Below, piece by piece: positions 1 to 8,208 of a stretch of 52,750 bases of DNA. This DNA comes from Hyphomicrobiales bacterium (GTDB lineage: Bacteria > Pseudomonadota > Alphaproteobacteria > Rhizobiales > Rhizobiaceae): the NCBI GenBank assembly GCA_900471485.1, contig UCEU01000017.1, positions 1 through 52,750 of the forward strand, given 5' to 3'. The notes under the pieces were generated by a model. It saw only the letters and a list, made by a program, of their open reading frames with translations, made no database searches and had not been told where the DNA came from. The stretch's first letter is position 1. Each line of letters starts with the position of its first letter. The position numbers and the translations under genes are program-made.

Positions 1-9
1 GAGGGGTTG

Positions 10-35
10 GGGAGGGGTTTATGCAACCACCTCCC
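10..35 (-). terminator. hairpin downstream of the aldehyde dehydrogenase gene
   Basis: Read on the minus strand, GGGAGG-(T)-GGTT pairs with AACC-CCTCCC around a five-base loop, leaving one bulged T. It starts 11 bases past the stop codon of the leftward aldehyde dehydrogenase gene. No U-tract follows, so it may protect the RNA 3' end rather than act as a classic intrinsic terminator. Confidence 0.4.
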
Positions 36-46
36 AAGATGACGGC

Positions 47-1555
<1,509 letters not shown>

Positions 1556-1658
1556 GTCATCCTCCCTTGAGATGAGCCAGGTCCGGATCTGGACCCGTGG
1601 GAGGAAATCTGCGCGCCTTTTGTCGTTGGAAACAGCCTTGTGCGGCCATACCGCAATG

Positions 1659-1686
1659 CACACTGTCGCAAGGCTGCGACAGTGTG
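1659..1686. promoter_or_regulatory. palindromic operator upstream of aldehyde dehydrogenase
   Basis: CACACTGTCGCA and TGCGACAGTGTG form a perfect 12-base inverted repeat around the spacer AGGC. The core TGTCGCA-N4-TGCGACA recurs exactly at 2760-2777, upstream of the neighbouring regulator gene. The site lies about 104 bases upstream of the aldehyde dehydrogenase start and 11 bases past the regulator stop. Inference: binding site of the GAF-Fis regulator. It could also form an RNA hairpin at the regulator's 3' end, but no U-tract follows. Confidence 0.7.
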
Positions 1687-1696
1687 AAGTAGCACA

Positions 1697-2656
1697 TCAA
1701 TGCAGGTTGAGGCGCTTCATCTTCCGGTGCAGCGTCGCCCGGCTGATGCCGAGCGCGATCGCCGCCTGCGAGACATTGCCGCTGGAGCGCGACAGCGCGC
1801 GCAGCAGCGCCGCACGTTCGGCTTCGACGAGATCCTCGTCCTGCGCGCGGTTCGTCTCGTGCAGCGCATCCGTTGCCGGAATACCGGCGGCGATGCTCTT
1901 GTCGTCGAGCTTGAGTGCCACGCGGGCGGCTCGGGTAGCGCCGAGCACCAGATCATGCCGGTCCACCGCGAGCAGCGCCGCGGCAGGGTTGGCGCCCGAT
2001 GGAACCATCAGGAAACGGGCACCGGCGAAAGCGCTGCGAAACAGGTTGATCTCGATCCGCATGGCCGCGTCGCGCACCATCTGCGAGAGCATCGAAAGCG
2101 TCATCTCGTTGACGTCGTCACGGCAGGTGGAGATATCGAGCGCAGCGGTCAGCTGTCCGCGATGATCGCGGATCGGCGCCGTCGTGCAGCTGAGCGCGAT
2201 GTTCGCGGAGAAGAAATGCTGGTCGCGGAAGATCGCAACCGCCCGCTCGTCGGCGAGTGCGGTGCCGATGCCGTTGGTGCCGATGCTGGCTTCGGTCCAG
2301 ACCGAACCCGTCCACAGGCCAAGCTCACGAAAATGCTTGTCGTCGCCCGCTGCTCCTCGCCGCTCCAGCGCGATCCCGTTGCGGTCGGTCAGAAGCAGGC
2401 AGCAACCCGCCTTGCCGGCCACAGCAAAAAGGCGGTCGAGTTCCTCGCCCGCGTTGGCGATAAGATGGTCGGATTGTTCGCGGGCCTCGTTGAACTCCCG
2501 CTCGGTCAGCCGCAGAGGCTCGCGCGCCTCCTCGGGCACGAGCTGGTGCATGGCGATGCACCGGCGCCAGGAAGCGACGATCGAGGAACTCGCGGCGGCG
2601 GAATCGCGCTGCGTGCACGAGTAGACGTGCTCAGCATGCGCCGAGTGTTCATGCAT
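1697..2656 (-). CDS. GAF-domain Fis-type transcriptional regulator (AcoR-like, no AAA+ domain)
   Basis: A 319-residue regulator. A GAF-type sensor region covers roughly residues 65-200, including SVWTEASIGTNGIGTALA, which is typical of AcoR-type acetoin/aldehyde regulators. The last 45 residues are a Fis-family helix-turn-helix (GNVSQAAIALGISRATLHRK). The sigma-54-contacting AAA+ ATPase that normally sits between these parts is absent: no Walker A, no GAFTGA. It therefore cannot activate sigma-54 promoters in the usual way and more likely represses or acts on a sigma-70 promoter. The ATG at 2656 was preferred over the open frame to 2851 because GGGAGGAG precedes it. The next gene downstream is the aldehyde dehydrogenase, and identical palindromes flank this gene. 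Confidence 0.85.
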   Translation of the reverse strand: MHEHSAHAEHVYSCTQRDSAAASSSIVASWRRCIAMHQLVPEEAREPLRLTEREFNEAREQSDHLIANAGEELDRLFAVAGKAGCCLLLTDRNGIALERRGAAGDDKHFRELGLWTGSVWTEASIGTNGIGTALADERAVAIFRDQHFFSANIALSCTTAPIRDHRGQLTAALDISTCRDDVNEMTLSMLSQMVRDAAMRIEINLFRSAFAGARFLMVPSGANPAAALLAVDRHDLVLGATRAARVALKLDDKSIAAGIPATDALHETNRAQDEDLVEAERAALLRALSRSSGNVSQAAIALGISRATLHRKMKRLNLH

Positions 2657-2958
2657 TGGCTCCTCCCACCAAACAGCCACCCATTCTGGCCGAAACCCCG
2701 GCGCTTGGCAATTCGCCGCCCCTGCAACATTCCAAACCGCTGAATTGCCGAATTGAAACTGTCGCAGTTCTGCGACAACTCCGGCGGCAACGGAGACTGG
2801 AACGGCAATGCAACCGGACGACGATCTGGCCTGCATTGAAGGTACTATCATTCCGTAGGACGGATCATAGATCGTCGCTTATGCGACCCTATTAAATTAA
2901 GGGGCTTTTAATGTAATGTCCGCAGACTGCCATACACGCAGGGAGAGCGAGTACGGCA
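2657..2958. other. 302-base divergent intergenic region
   Basis: Separates the leftward regulator from the rightward GGDEF-EAL gene. Besides the palindrome at 2760-2777, it holds an AT-rich stretch at about 2890-2915, a reasonable place for the rightward promoter. I see no convincing -35/-10 pair and no small ORF with a ribosome-binding site. Confidence 0.5.
2760..2777. promoter_or_regulatory. palindromic operator upstream of GAF-Fis regulator
   Basis: TGTCGCAG-TT-CTGCGACA is a perfect inverted repeat about 104 bases upstream of the regulator ATG. Its outer heptamers and spacing (TGTCGCA-N4-TGCGACA) match the site at 1664-1681. Probably an autoregulatory site; this is inference. Confidence 0.65.
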
Positions 2959-5226
2959 TTGAACACCAGTCATCCTAGGAAGCGGCTCGACTCGACGATG
3001 AAGACGCCAGAAGCTGCACAGGATACGTCGAACATATCGGTGGCCGAGCTCCACGAAAGGGAGAGCCGCTGGAACTACGCCCTTGTCGGGTCCGGCCTCG
3101 GCGTCTGGGATCACGACCTCAGAAGCGGCAAGAAATACTATTCCGATACATGGAAGATCATGCGCGGCATGTCGGTCGAGGAGGACGCCGACGGGGATTA
3201 CGACGCCTGGATCGAGCTCATCCACCCCGACGATCGCGCCTTCGTCGTCGAGGCGATCGAACGCCAGAATGCCGGCGATGGGGATTACCAGAAGTTCGAG
3301 TATCGCGAGCGGCATCGCGACGGCCACTGGATCTGGATCGAATGCCGCGGCGCCTGCGTAGAGTGGGATGAAAACGGCGCCCCTGCCCGCCTTGTCGGCA
3401 CCGACACCGATATAACCGCGCGCAAGGAAGCCGAGGAACGGCTGGCGCATGTCTCGCGCCGTCTCGACCTCGCGCTCGACATCTCCGACATCGGCGTCTT
3501 CGAGGCCGATATCGACAACGGCACTGTCGATTGGGACGACCGGCTGCTGGCGATCTACGGCCTCACCGCCGCCTCGCCCTTCACCATGGGCGACGCCTGG
3601 ATGGCAGCGCTGCATCCCGACGACAAGGAAAGGGTTATCGCGACGATCGACGCCGGCATCGCCGGCAATACGGATTTCCAGCAACAGTTCCGGATCATTC
3701 GCGGCGATGGGGCCGAGCGTGTCATCCGCGCCAAATCCGGTTTCTTCATCGACAGCCATGGCCGGCGCAAGCTGATCGGCGCCAACTGGGACGTAACCGA
3801 TGAAGTGCGTCTGAACAGCGAATTGCAGCGCGCCAAGGATCTCGCCGAGGCTCGCAACCAGGAACTCGAAAGCGCCAAGGAAAGCATCGAGCACATCGCG
3901 CTTCACGACTACCTGACCGGCCTCCCGAACCGCCGCTACCTGGACCGTGAACTCGGGGAACGCTCCGCGCGGTGTCGCGATGACAACCTGACGCTGGCGA
4001 TCCTCCACATCGACCTCGACCGTTTCAAGCAGATCAACGACACGCTCGGTCACCGCGCCGGAGACGCCATGCTCAAGCATGCGGCAGGCGTGCTGAAGGA
4101 AAGCGTGCGGCCGACCGATTTCGTGGCGCGTATCGGCGGCGATGAGTTCGTGGTGCTCTGTACCGTCGATGTCACCGCCAAGAAGATCTCAAACCTCTCC
4201 GACCGCATCATCCGCGAGCTCGCCAAGCCGATCCGCTACGAAGGCCACGATTGCCGCTTCGGCGCCAGCATCGGCATTGCCACGGCAAGCGGCGCGGCGC
4301 TCGATGCCAAGCAGATCCTCCTCAACGCCGATATCGCGCTCTACCGGGCCAAGAGCGGCGGTCGCAATCGTCACGAGTTCTTCCAGACGGACGCGCGCCA
4401 CCGCATCATCGCCAGCAAGCGGATCGGCGACGAGATCCTGCGCGGCCTCGAACGCCAGGAATTCGTTCCCTTCTACCAGCCGCAGTTCAACGCCCGCACG
4501 CTGGAGATCACCGGCCTGGAGACGCTGGCACGATGGCAGCACAAGGAACACGGCATCCTGACCCCGGACCGCTTCCTGACGATCGCCGAGGACCTTGGCG
4601 TGGTCGCCACCATCGACGGCCTGATCCTGGAGCGCGCCCTCGTCGATCGCCGGCAATGGGAGAGCGAAGGCATCATCATTCCGAAGATCGCCGTCAACGT
4701 CTCCTCGCGCCGGCTTGATGACCCCAATCTCGGCAAGAAGCTGAAAAGCCTCAAGATCGTGCCCGGCACGATTTCGTTCGAACTGCTGGAATCCATATCG
4801 CTCGACGATTGCGACGAAGCCGTGATCACCAATCTCAGACACCTGCGCCGCCTGGGCATCGACATCGAAATCGACGACTTCGGCACCGGCCACGCATCGA
4901 TCGTCAGCCTCCTGCGGCTGAGCCCGAAGACGCTGAAGATTGACCGCGAACTGATCCGCATGCTCCCCAATTCCGCCGAGCAGCGAAAACTGGTCCGCTC
5001 GATCATCGATATCGGCCGGTCGCTGAACATCCTCGTCACCGCCGAGGGCGTCGAGACGATGGACCACGTCCGCATTCTCGGCGATCTCGGCTGCGATGTC
5101 CTGCAGGGCTATGCGCTGGCCCGCCCCATGCCGGCAGCACAAGTGGTCCCATTCGTACGCTCCGGCGCATGGCGCCCGGCTGCCAATGGCCAACATCAAA
5201 CACCGAGACCCCAGCAGGCGGGATAG
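2959..5226 (+). CDS. PAS-PAS-GGDEF-EAL cyclic-di-GMP protein
   Basis: A 755-residue cytoplasmic c-di-GMP turnover protein with no membrane segment. Two PAS/PAC units cover roughly residues 35-160 and 165-285, followed by a short coiled coil, a GGDEF domain (about 315-475) and an EAL domain (about 490-740). The cyclase signature GGDEF is intact at 393-397. The inhibitory RxxD site (RPTD) lies five residues before it. In the phosphodiesterase domain the EAL triad reads ETL at 521-523, but NVSSRR, DDFGTG (639-644), LKIDRE, AEGVET and LQGY remain, so both activities are possible. Start is uncertain: TTG at 2959 has GGGAG 13 bases upstream, and ATG at 2998 gives a protein 13 residues shorter. No neighbour suggests a specific output. 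Confidence 0.9.
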   Translation: MNTSHPRKRLDSTMKTPEAAQDTSNISVAELHERESRWNYALVGSGLGVWDHDLRSGKKYYSDTWKIMRGMSVEEDADGDYDAWIELIHPDDRAFVVEAIERQNAGDGDYQKFEYRERHRDGHWIWIECRGACVEWDENGAPARLVGTDTDITARKEAEERLAHVSRRLDLALDISDIGVFEADIDNGTVDWDDRLLAIYGLTAASPFTMGDAWMAALHPDDKERVIATIDAGIAGNTDFQQQFRIIRGDGAERVIRAKSGFFIDSHGRRKLIGANWDVTDEVRLNSELQRAKDLAEARNQELESAKESIEHIALHDYLTGLPNRRYLDRELGERSARCRDDNLTLAILHIDLDRFKQINDTLGHRAGDAMLKHAAGVLKESVRPTDFVARIGGDEFVVLCTVDVTAKKISNLSDRIIRELAKPIRYEGHDCRFGASIGIATASGAALDAKQILLNADIALYRAKSGGRNRHEFFQTDARHRIIASKRIGDEILRGLERQEFVPFYQPQFNARTLEITGLETLARWQHKEHGILTPDRFLTIAEDLGVVATIDGLILERALVDRRQWESEGIIIPKIAVNVSSRRLDDPNLGKKLKSLKIVPGTISFELLESISLDDCDEAVITNLRHLRRLGIDIEIDDFGTGHASIVSLLRLSPKTLKIDRELIRMLPNSAEQRKLVRSIIDIGRSLNILVTAEGVETMDHVRILGDLGCDVLQGYALARPMPAAQVVPFVRSGAWRPAANGQHQTPRPQQAG

Positions 5227-5310
5227 CCGCCCTCATCCCAGCGCATCCATTTCGTTGTCACACGAAAAGCTGTAAACTCCTTGGAGAAGTCCTCGATTCT
5301 CTTACCAAAG

Positions 5311-5335
5311 CCCCGGTCGGTCTGGGAAACCGGGG
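5311..5335. other. small inverted repeat between the GGDEF-EAL gene and purC
   Basis: CCCCGGT (5311-5317) pairs with ACCGGGG (5329-5335) across an 11-base loop. No T-run follows. The rest of the 217-base gap (5227-5443) holds no clear gene; it must carry the purC promoter, which I cannot place with confidence. Confidence 0.3.
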
Positions 5336-5443
5336 AAGGAGTGACTGGCGCATTGTGAAACCCTCGCTTTTCCTTTATGGGGACGCCACGAGATATATCC
5401 ACTCGCGCTATCCCAAGAGCGCCAAGAACAGAGAATAATCGCA

Positions 5444-6208
5444 ATGAACCGTCGCCGCCGTATTTACGAGGGCAAGGCAAAGATTCTGTACGAGGGTCCT
5501 GAGCCAGGCACGCTGATCCAGTTCTTCAAGGATGATGCCACCGCCTTCAACAAGAAGAAGCATGAAGTCATCGATGGCAAGGGCGTTCTGAACAACCGCA
5601 TCTGCGAGTTCATTTTCAACCATCTGAACAAGATCGGCATCCCCACGCACTTCATCCGCCGCCTCAACATGCGCGAGCAGTTGATCCGCGAAGTCGAGAT
5701 GATCCCGCTGGAGATCGTCGTACGCAACGTCGCCGCCGGCTCGCTCGCCAAGCGTCTCGGCATCGAGGAAGGCACCGTGCTGCCGCGCTCGATCATCGAG
5801 TTCTACTACAAGTCGGACGCGCTGGATGACCCGATGGTCTCCGAAGAGCACATCACCGCCTTCGGCTGGGCCAACCCGGCCGAGCTCGACGACATCATGG
5901 CGCTCGCCATCCGCGTCAACGACTTCATGACCGGCCTCTTCCTCGGCGTCGGCATCCAGCTCGTCGATTTCAAGATCGAATGCGGCCGCCTTTTCGAAGG
6001 CGACATGATGCGCATCATCCTGGCCGACGAGATCTCGCCGGATTCTTGCCGCCTCTGGGATATCGAGACGCACGAGAAGATGGACAAGGACCGCTTCCGC
6101 CGTGACATGGGCGGCTTGCTGGAAGCCTATTCCGAAGTCGCGCGTCGCCTCGGCATCATCAACGAGAACGAGCCTGTGCGCGGCACCGGTCCGGTTCTGG
6201 TCAAGTAA
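5444..6208 (+). CDS. purC: phosphoribosylaminoimidazole-succinocarboxamide synthase
   Basis: SAICAR synthase joins CAIR and aspartate using ATP in de novo IMP synthesis. The 254-residue protein is the usual bacterial length. It begins [15 protein letters not shown], contains the nucleotide-binding start and the conserved VRNVAAGS and VDFKIE segments, and ends GPVLVK. It is the first gene of a rightward purine group: purS starts 33 bases after its stop, followed by a small coiled-coil gene and purQ. Purine-responsive control is likely, but I recognise no operator or riboswitch upstream. Confidence 0.97.
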   Translation: MNRRRRIYEGKAKILYEGPEPGTLIQFFKDDATAFNKKKHEVIDGKGVLNNRICEFIFNHLNKIGIPTHFIRRLNMREQLIREVEMIPLEIVVRNVAAGSLAKRLGIEEGTVLPRSIIEFYYKSDALDDPMVSEEHITAFGWANPAELDDIMALAIRVNDFMTGLFLGVGIQLVDFKIECGRLFEGDMMRIILADEISPDSCRLWDIETHEKMDKDRFRRDMGGLLEAYSEVARRLGIINENEPVRGTGPVLVK

Positions 6209-6241
6209 AACACTCCGTTCAAGCAAGGCAGGGAAGAAAAA

Positions 6242-6484
6242 GTGATCAAGGCTCGTGTAACCGTTACGCTGAAGAACGGCGTTCTCGATCCGCAGGGCAA
6301 GGCCATCGAAGGCGCGCTCGGCGCACTGGGCTTCGAAGGCGTCGGCCATGTCCGCCAGGGCAAGGTGTTCGACGTCGAGGTCGAAGGCACCGACAAGGCC
6401 AAGGCCGAAGGCGACATCAAGGCCATGTGCGAAAAACTCCTCGCCAACACTGTTATCGAGAATTATACTATTTCTCTCGACTAA
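6242..6484 (+). CDS. purS: FGAM synthase subunit PurS
   Basis: The 80-residue small subunit that bridges PurL and PurQ in the three-component phosphoribosylformylglycinamidine synthase. The sequence KARVTVTLKNGVLDPQGKAI is the typical N-terminus, and VRQGKVFDVEVEG and MCEKLLANTVIENY complete the family pattern. Translation starts at GTG 6242, preceded by GGGAAGAAAAA. It lies between purC and the short coiled-coil gene; purQ is two genes on and purL about 4 kb away, so all three subunits are encoded in the window. Confidence 0.96.
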   Translation: MIKARVTVTLKNGVLDPQGKAIEGALGALGFEGVGHVRQGKVFDVEVEGTDKAKAEGDIKAMCEKLLANTVIENYTISLD

Positions 6485-6501
6485 CGGTTGCGGAGGCCGC
6501 G

Positions 6502-6759
6502 ATGGCTGAAATCGCCAGTGAACTGATGTATGAACTTCTGAAGCGCGTGCATGCAGACATCGCTGAGTTGAAATTCAGTCAGCGTGACTTGAAGGAAGAG
6601 ATGAACGCGATGCGCGGAACGATGGTGTCCATGCATCAGGATATTCATAATATCTATCGCGTGCTCGACCGTCACGACCAACGCCTCGAACGCATCGAAA
6701 ACCGTCTCGAACTTCGAGAACTCGCAGAAGCACAAGCAAGGTTTGAACCACACCCATGA
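6502..6759 (+). CDS. small coiled-coil protein in the pur operon
   Basis: An 85-residue protein of unknown function. It has no signal peptide or membrane segment. Residues about 20-80 are highly charged with heptad-like spacing ([27 protein letters not shown]), so a coiled coil is likely. The ATG at 6502 has GGAGG seven bases upstream; the frame is open further left, but only by overlapping purS. Its stop codon overlaps the purQ start in an ATGA junction, so the two are probably translationally coupled. That placement suggests a link to PurS/PurQ or to expression of purQ, which is inference. Similar proteins are, as far as I recall, found in other rhizobia. Confidence 0.8.
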   Translation: MAEIASELMYELLKRVHADIAELKFSQRDLKEEMNAMRGTMVSMHQDIHNIYRVLDRHDQRLERIENRLELRELAEAQARFEPHP

Positions 6760-7427
6760 AATCCGCCGTCGTTCAGCTTCCGGGCCTCAATCGCGATCGT
6801 GACATGATCGCCGCTCTCACCAAGATCTCCGGCCAGGCGCCGGTGACGATCTGGCAGACGGAGACCGACATTCCCGATGTCGATCTGATCGTCATTCCGG
6901 GCGGTTTTTCCTATGGCGACTACCTGCGCTGCGGCGCGATCGCCGCGCGCATGCCGGTCATGCAGGCGATCATCGAGAAGGCCAACAAGGGTGTGAAGGT
7001 TCTGGGCGTCTGCAACGGCTTCCAGATTCTCGTCGAGGCGGGCCTCCTGCCCGGCGCCCTGATGCGTAATTCCTCGCTGAAGTTCGTCTGCCGCGAGATC
7101 AAGCTCGAAGTGGCGAATGCCGAAACGGATTTCACCCGCGCCTATGCCAAGGGCCAGATCATCCGCTGCCCGGTCGCCCATCACGACGGCAACTATTTCG
7201 CCGACGCCGAGACGCTGGCGAAGATCGAGGGCAACAATCAGGTCGTCTTCCGCTATGCCGAAGGCACCAACCCCAACGGTTCGCTGAACGACATCGCTGC
7301 CGTGACGAACGAAAAGGGCAATGTCCTCGGCATGATGCCGCACCCGGAAAACCTGATCGAAGCCGCGCATGGCGGTTCCGACGGTCGCGGGCTCTTCGCT
7401 TCGGCCCTCGACGTAATCGCCGCTTAA
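6756..7427 (+). CDS. purQ: FGAM synthase glutaminase subunit PurQ
   Basis: Class I glutamine amidotransferase that supplies ammonia to PurL for the FGAR to FGAM step. The 223-residue protein carries the nucleophile Cys86 in GVCNGFQIL and the His196-x-Glu198 pair in MMPHPEN, so the catalytic triad is complete. Its ATG overlaps the stop of the preceding coiled-coil gene by four bases. A lipoprotein gene follows 48 bases later on the same strand. Confidence 0.97.
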   Translation: MKSAVVQLPGLNRDRDMIAALTKISGQAPVTIWQTETDIPDVDLIVIPGGFSYGDYLRCGAIAARMPVMQAIIEKANKGVKVLGVCNGFQILVEAGLLPGALMRNSSLKFVCREIKLEVANAETDFTRAYAKGQIIRCPVAHHDGNYFADAETLAKIEGNNQVVFRYAEGTNPNGSLNDIAAVTNEKGNVLGMMPHPENLIEAAHGGSDGRGLFASALDVIAA

Positions 7428-7475
7428 CCTTCCACGCGTATGAGGCCATTCATCCGGTCCATTGGAGCAAGATTG

Positions 7476-7871
7476 ATGCGCCCTCGCCTCGCCACGACAC
7501 ATGTCTTCGCCATTGCCGCGGTCGCGGCACTGGCGTCTTGCCAGTCCAAGCCGGTCGCGACCGGCCCCGATCGCAGCGCACTGTCGACCATGGAACGCGT
7601 GGCGCTCGGCGCCAATGCCTGCTGGTTCAAGTCGGGAGACGCCGCCTTCGCGCCTTACCGCCTGGCTCCGGAGCTGAACTCGTTCTCGGGTCGCCCGCGC
7701 ATTCTCGTCGTCCACAAGGGACGCCCGGAAGACCGGCCGCTGCTGGTCGTCCAGGCGGAAGGCAATCCTTCCAAGCTCGCTGCCTTCGGCCCGATGATGA
7801 GCGAACCGGTCGGTCCGCGCATCGCCAAGGATGTTACGCGCTGGGCGTCCGGCAACAAGAGCTGCGGCTGA
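7476..7871 (+). CDS. conserved small lipoprotein
   Basis: A 131-residue protein with a type II signal peptide: a basic start (MRPRLATT), a short hydrophobic stretch and the lipobox LASC, giving a lipidated Cys22. The mature part has no domain I can name; two further cysteines (in NACWFKSG and KSCG near the end) may form a disulfide. The ATG at 7476 was chosen because GGAG lies nine bases upstream and it gives a compact signal sequence; an in-frame ATG at 7440 lacks such a site. It follows purQ and could be cotranscribed with it. Its stop abuts the stop of the convergent DUF1127 gene. Confidence 0.75.
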   Translation: MRPRLATTHVFAIAAVAALASCQSKPVATGPDRSALSTMERVALGANACWFKSGDAAFAPYRLAPELNSFSGRPRILVVHKGRPEDRPLLVVQAEGNPSKLAAFGPMMSEPVGPRIAKDVTRWASGNKSCG

Positions 7872-8129
7872 TCAATCCCAGAAGAACGATTTAGCGACCT
7901 CAACGCGCGCTTCGGCGCGCGTAACGCCGATGTCTTTGAGTTCGGCATCCGTCAAGTGACGCAAGATCCGGCGGCTCTCCCGCTTCTCCTGCCAAAGCGC
8001 AACACGCTTCATGCTGGCGCGGAAAAACCCGCTCACCATTCGCACGATCGATCTTGTATCTGGTCGCGCGAATTGAATCGCGGCGCGAGCGGGTACAATC
8101 AAGCTATCAGACTCCGGAACGGAGGACAT
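7872..8129 (-). CDS. DUF1127 protein
   Basis: An 85-residue basic protein. The C-terminal 45 residues are a DUF1127 domain (ILRHLTDAELKDIGVTRAEARVE), an arginine-rich family in alphaproteobacteria linked to RNA binding and to stress or phosphate phenotypes. The N-terminal 40 residues extend beyond the domain. The ATG at 8129 was chosen for GGAG eight bases upstream; TTG at 8135 is possible. It is divergent from the mocR-type gene, with promoters that appear to overlap, and convergent with the lipoprotein gene, the two stops being adjacent. Confidence 0.85.
   Translation of the reverse strand: MSSVPESDSLIVPARAAIQFARPDTRSIVRMVSGFFRASMKRVALWQEKRESRRILRHLTDAELKDIGVTRAEARVEVAKSFFWD
7903..7922. 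other. perfect hairpin with UUCG loop inside the DUF1127 gene
   Basis: ACGCGCGC-TTCG-GCGCGCGT is an 8-base perfect stem closed by a C(UUCG)G tetraloop, an exceptionally stable RNA loop. It lies 32 bases past the stop of the rightward lipoprotein gene, so it could mark the 3' end of the purC-lipoprotein transcript. No U-tract follows. It also encodes the RAEARVE part of DUF1127, so chance from codon use is possible. Confidence 0.35.
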
Positions 8130-8161
8130 TCGCAATCTCCAGGCTTACATAAGCTGAATTG

Positions 8162-8199
8162 TACATAGGCTTGACCCAAGCAGGGTGACAATCTATAGA
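8162..8199. promoter_or_regulatory. overlapping divergent promoters, DUF1127 / mocR
   Basis: Rightward: TTGACC (8171-8176), 17-base spacer, TATAGA (8194-8199). Leftward: TTGTCA (complement of 8186-8191), 18-base spacer, TATGTA (complement of 8162-8167). The two overlap almost completely, so polymerase could use only one at a time. The rightward start would fall near 8205-8208, at or just before the mocR ATG (8209), which predicts a leaderless message. GAATTGT occurs directly repeated at 8156-8162 and 8198-8204, 42 bases (about four helical turns) apart, a possible MocR operator. Confidence 0.6.
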
Positions 8200-8208
8200 A
8201 TTGTCTCG

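Noticed and set aside
1..40. Rhizobium intergenic mosaic element at the left edge
   Set aside because: The GGGAGG/CCTCCC hairpin looked repeat-like, but it lacks the rest of a RIME-type element and serves better as the 3' hairpin of the aldehyde dehydrogenase gene.
1556..1660. possible sigma-54 promoter before the aldehyde dehydrogenase gene
   Set aside because: A TGG...GC pair is present, but the spacing between the -24 and -12 elements is off by one base. The regulator also lacks the AAA+ domain needed for sigma-54.
5169..5438. 89-codon frame between the GGDEF-EAL gene and purC
   Set aside because: Overlaps the end of the GGDEF-EAL gene, has no ribosome-binding site and shows no domain or signal sequence.
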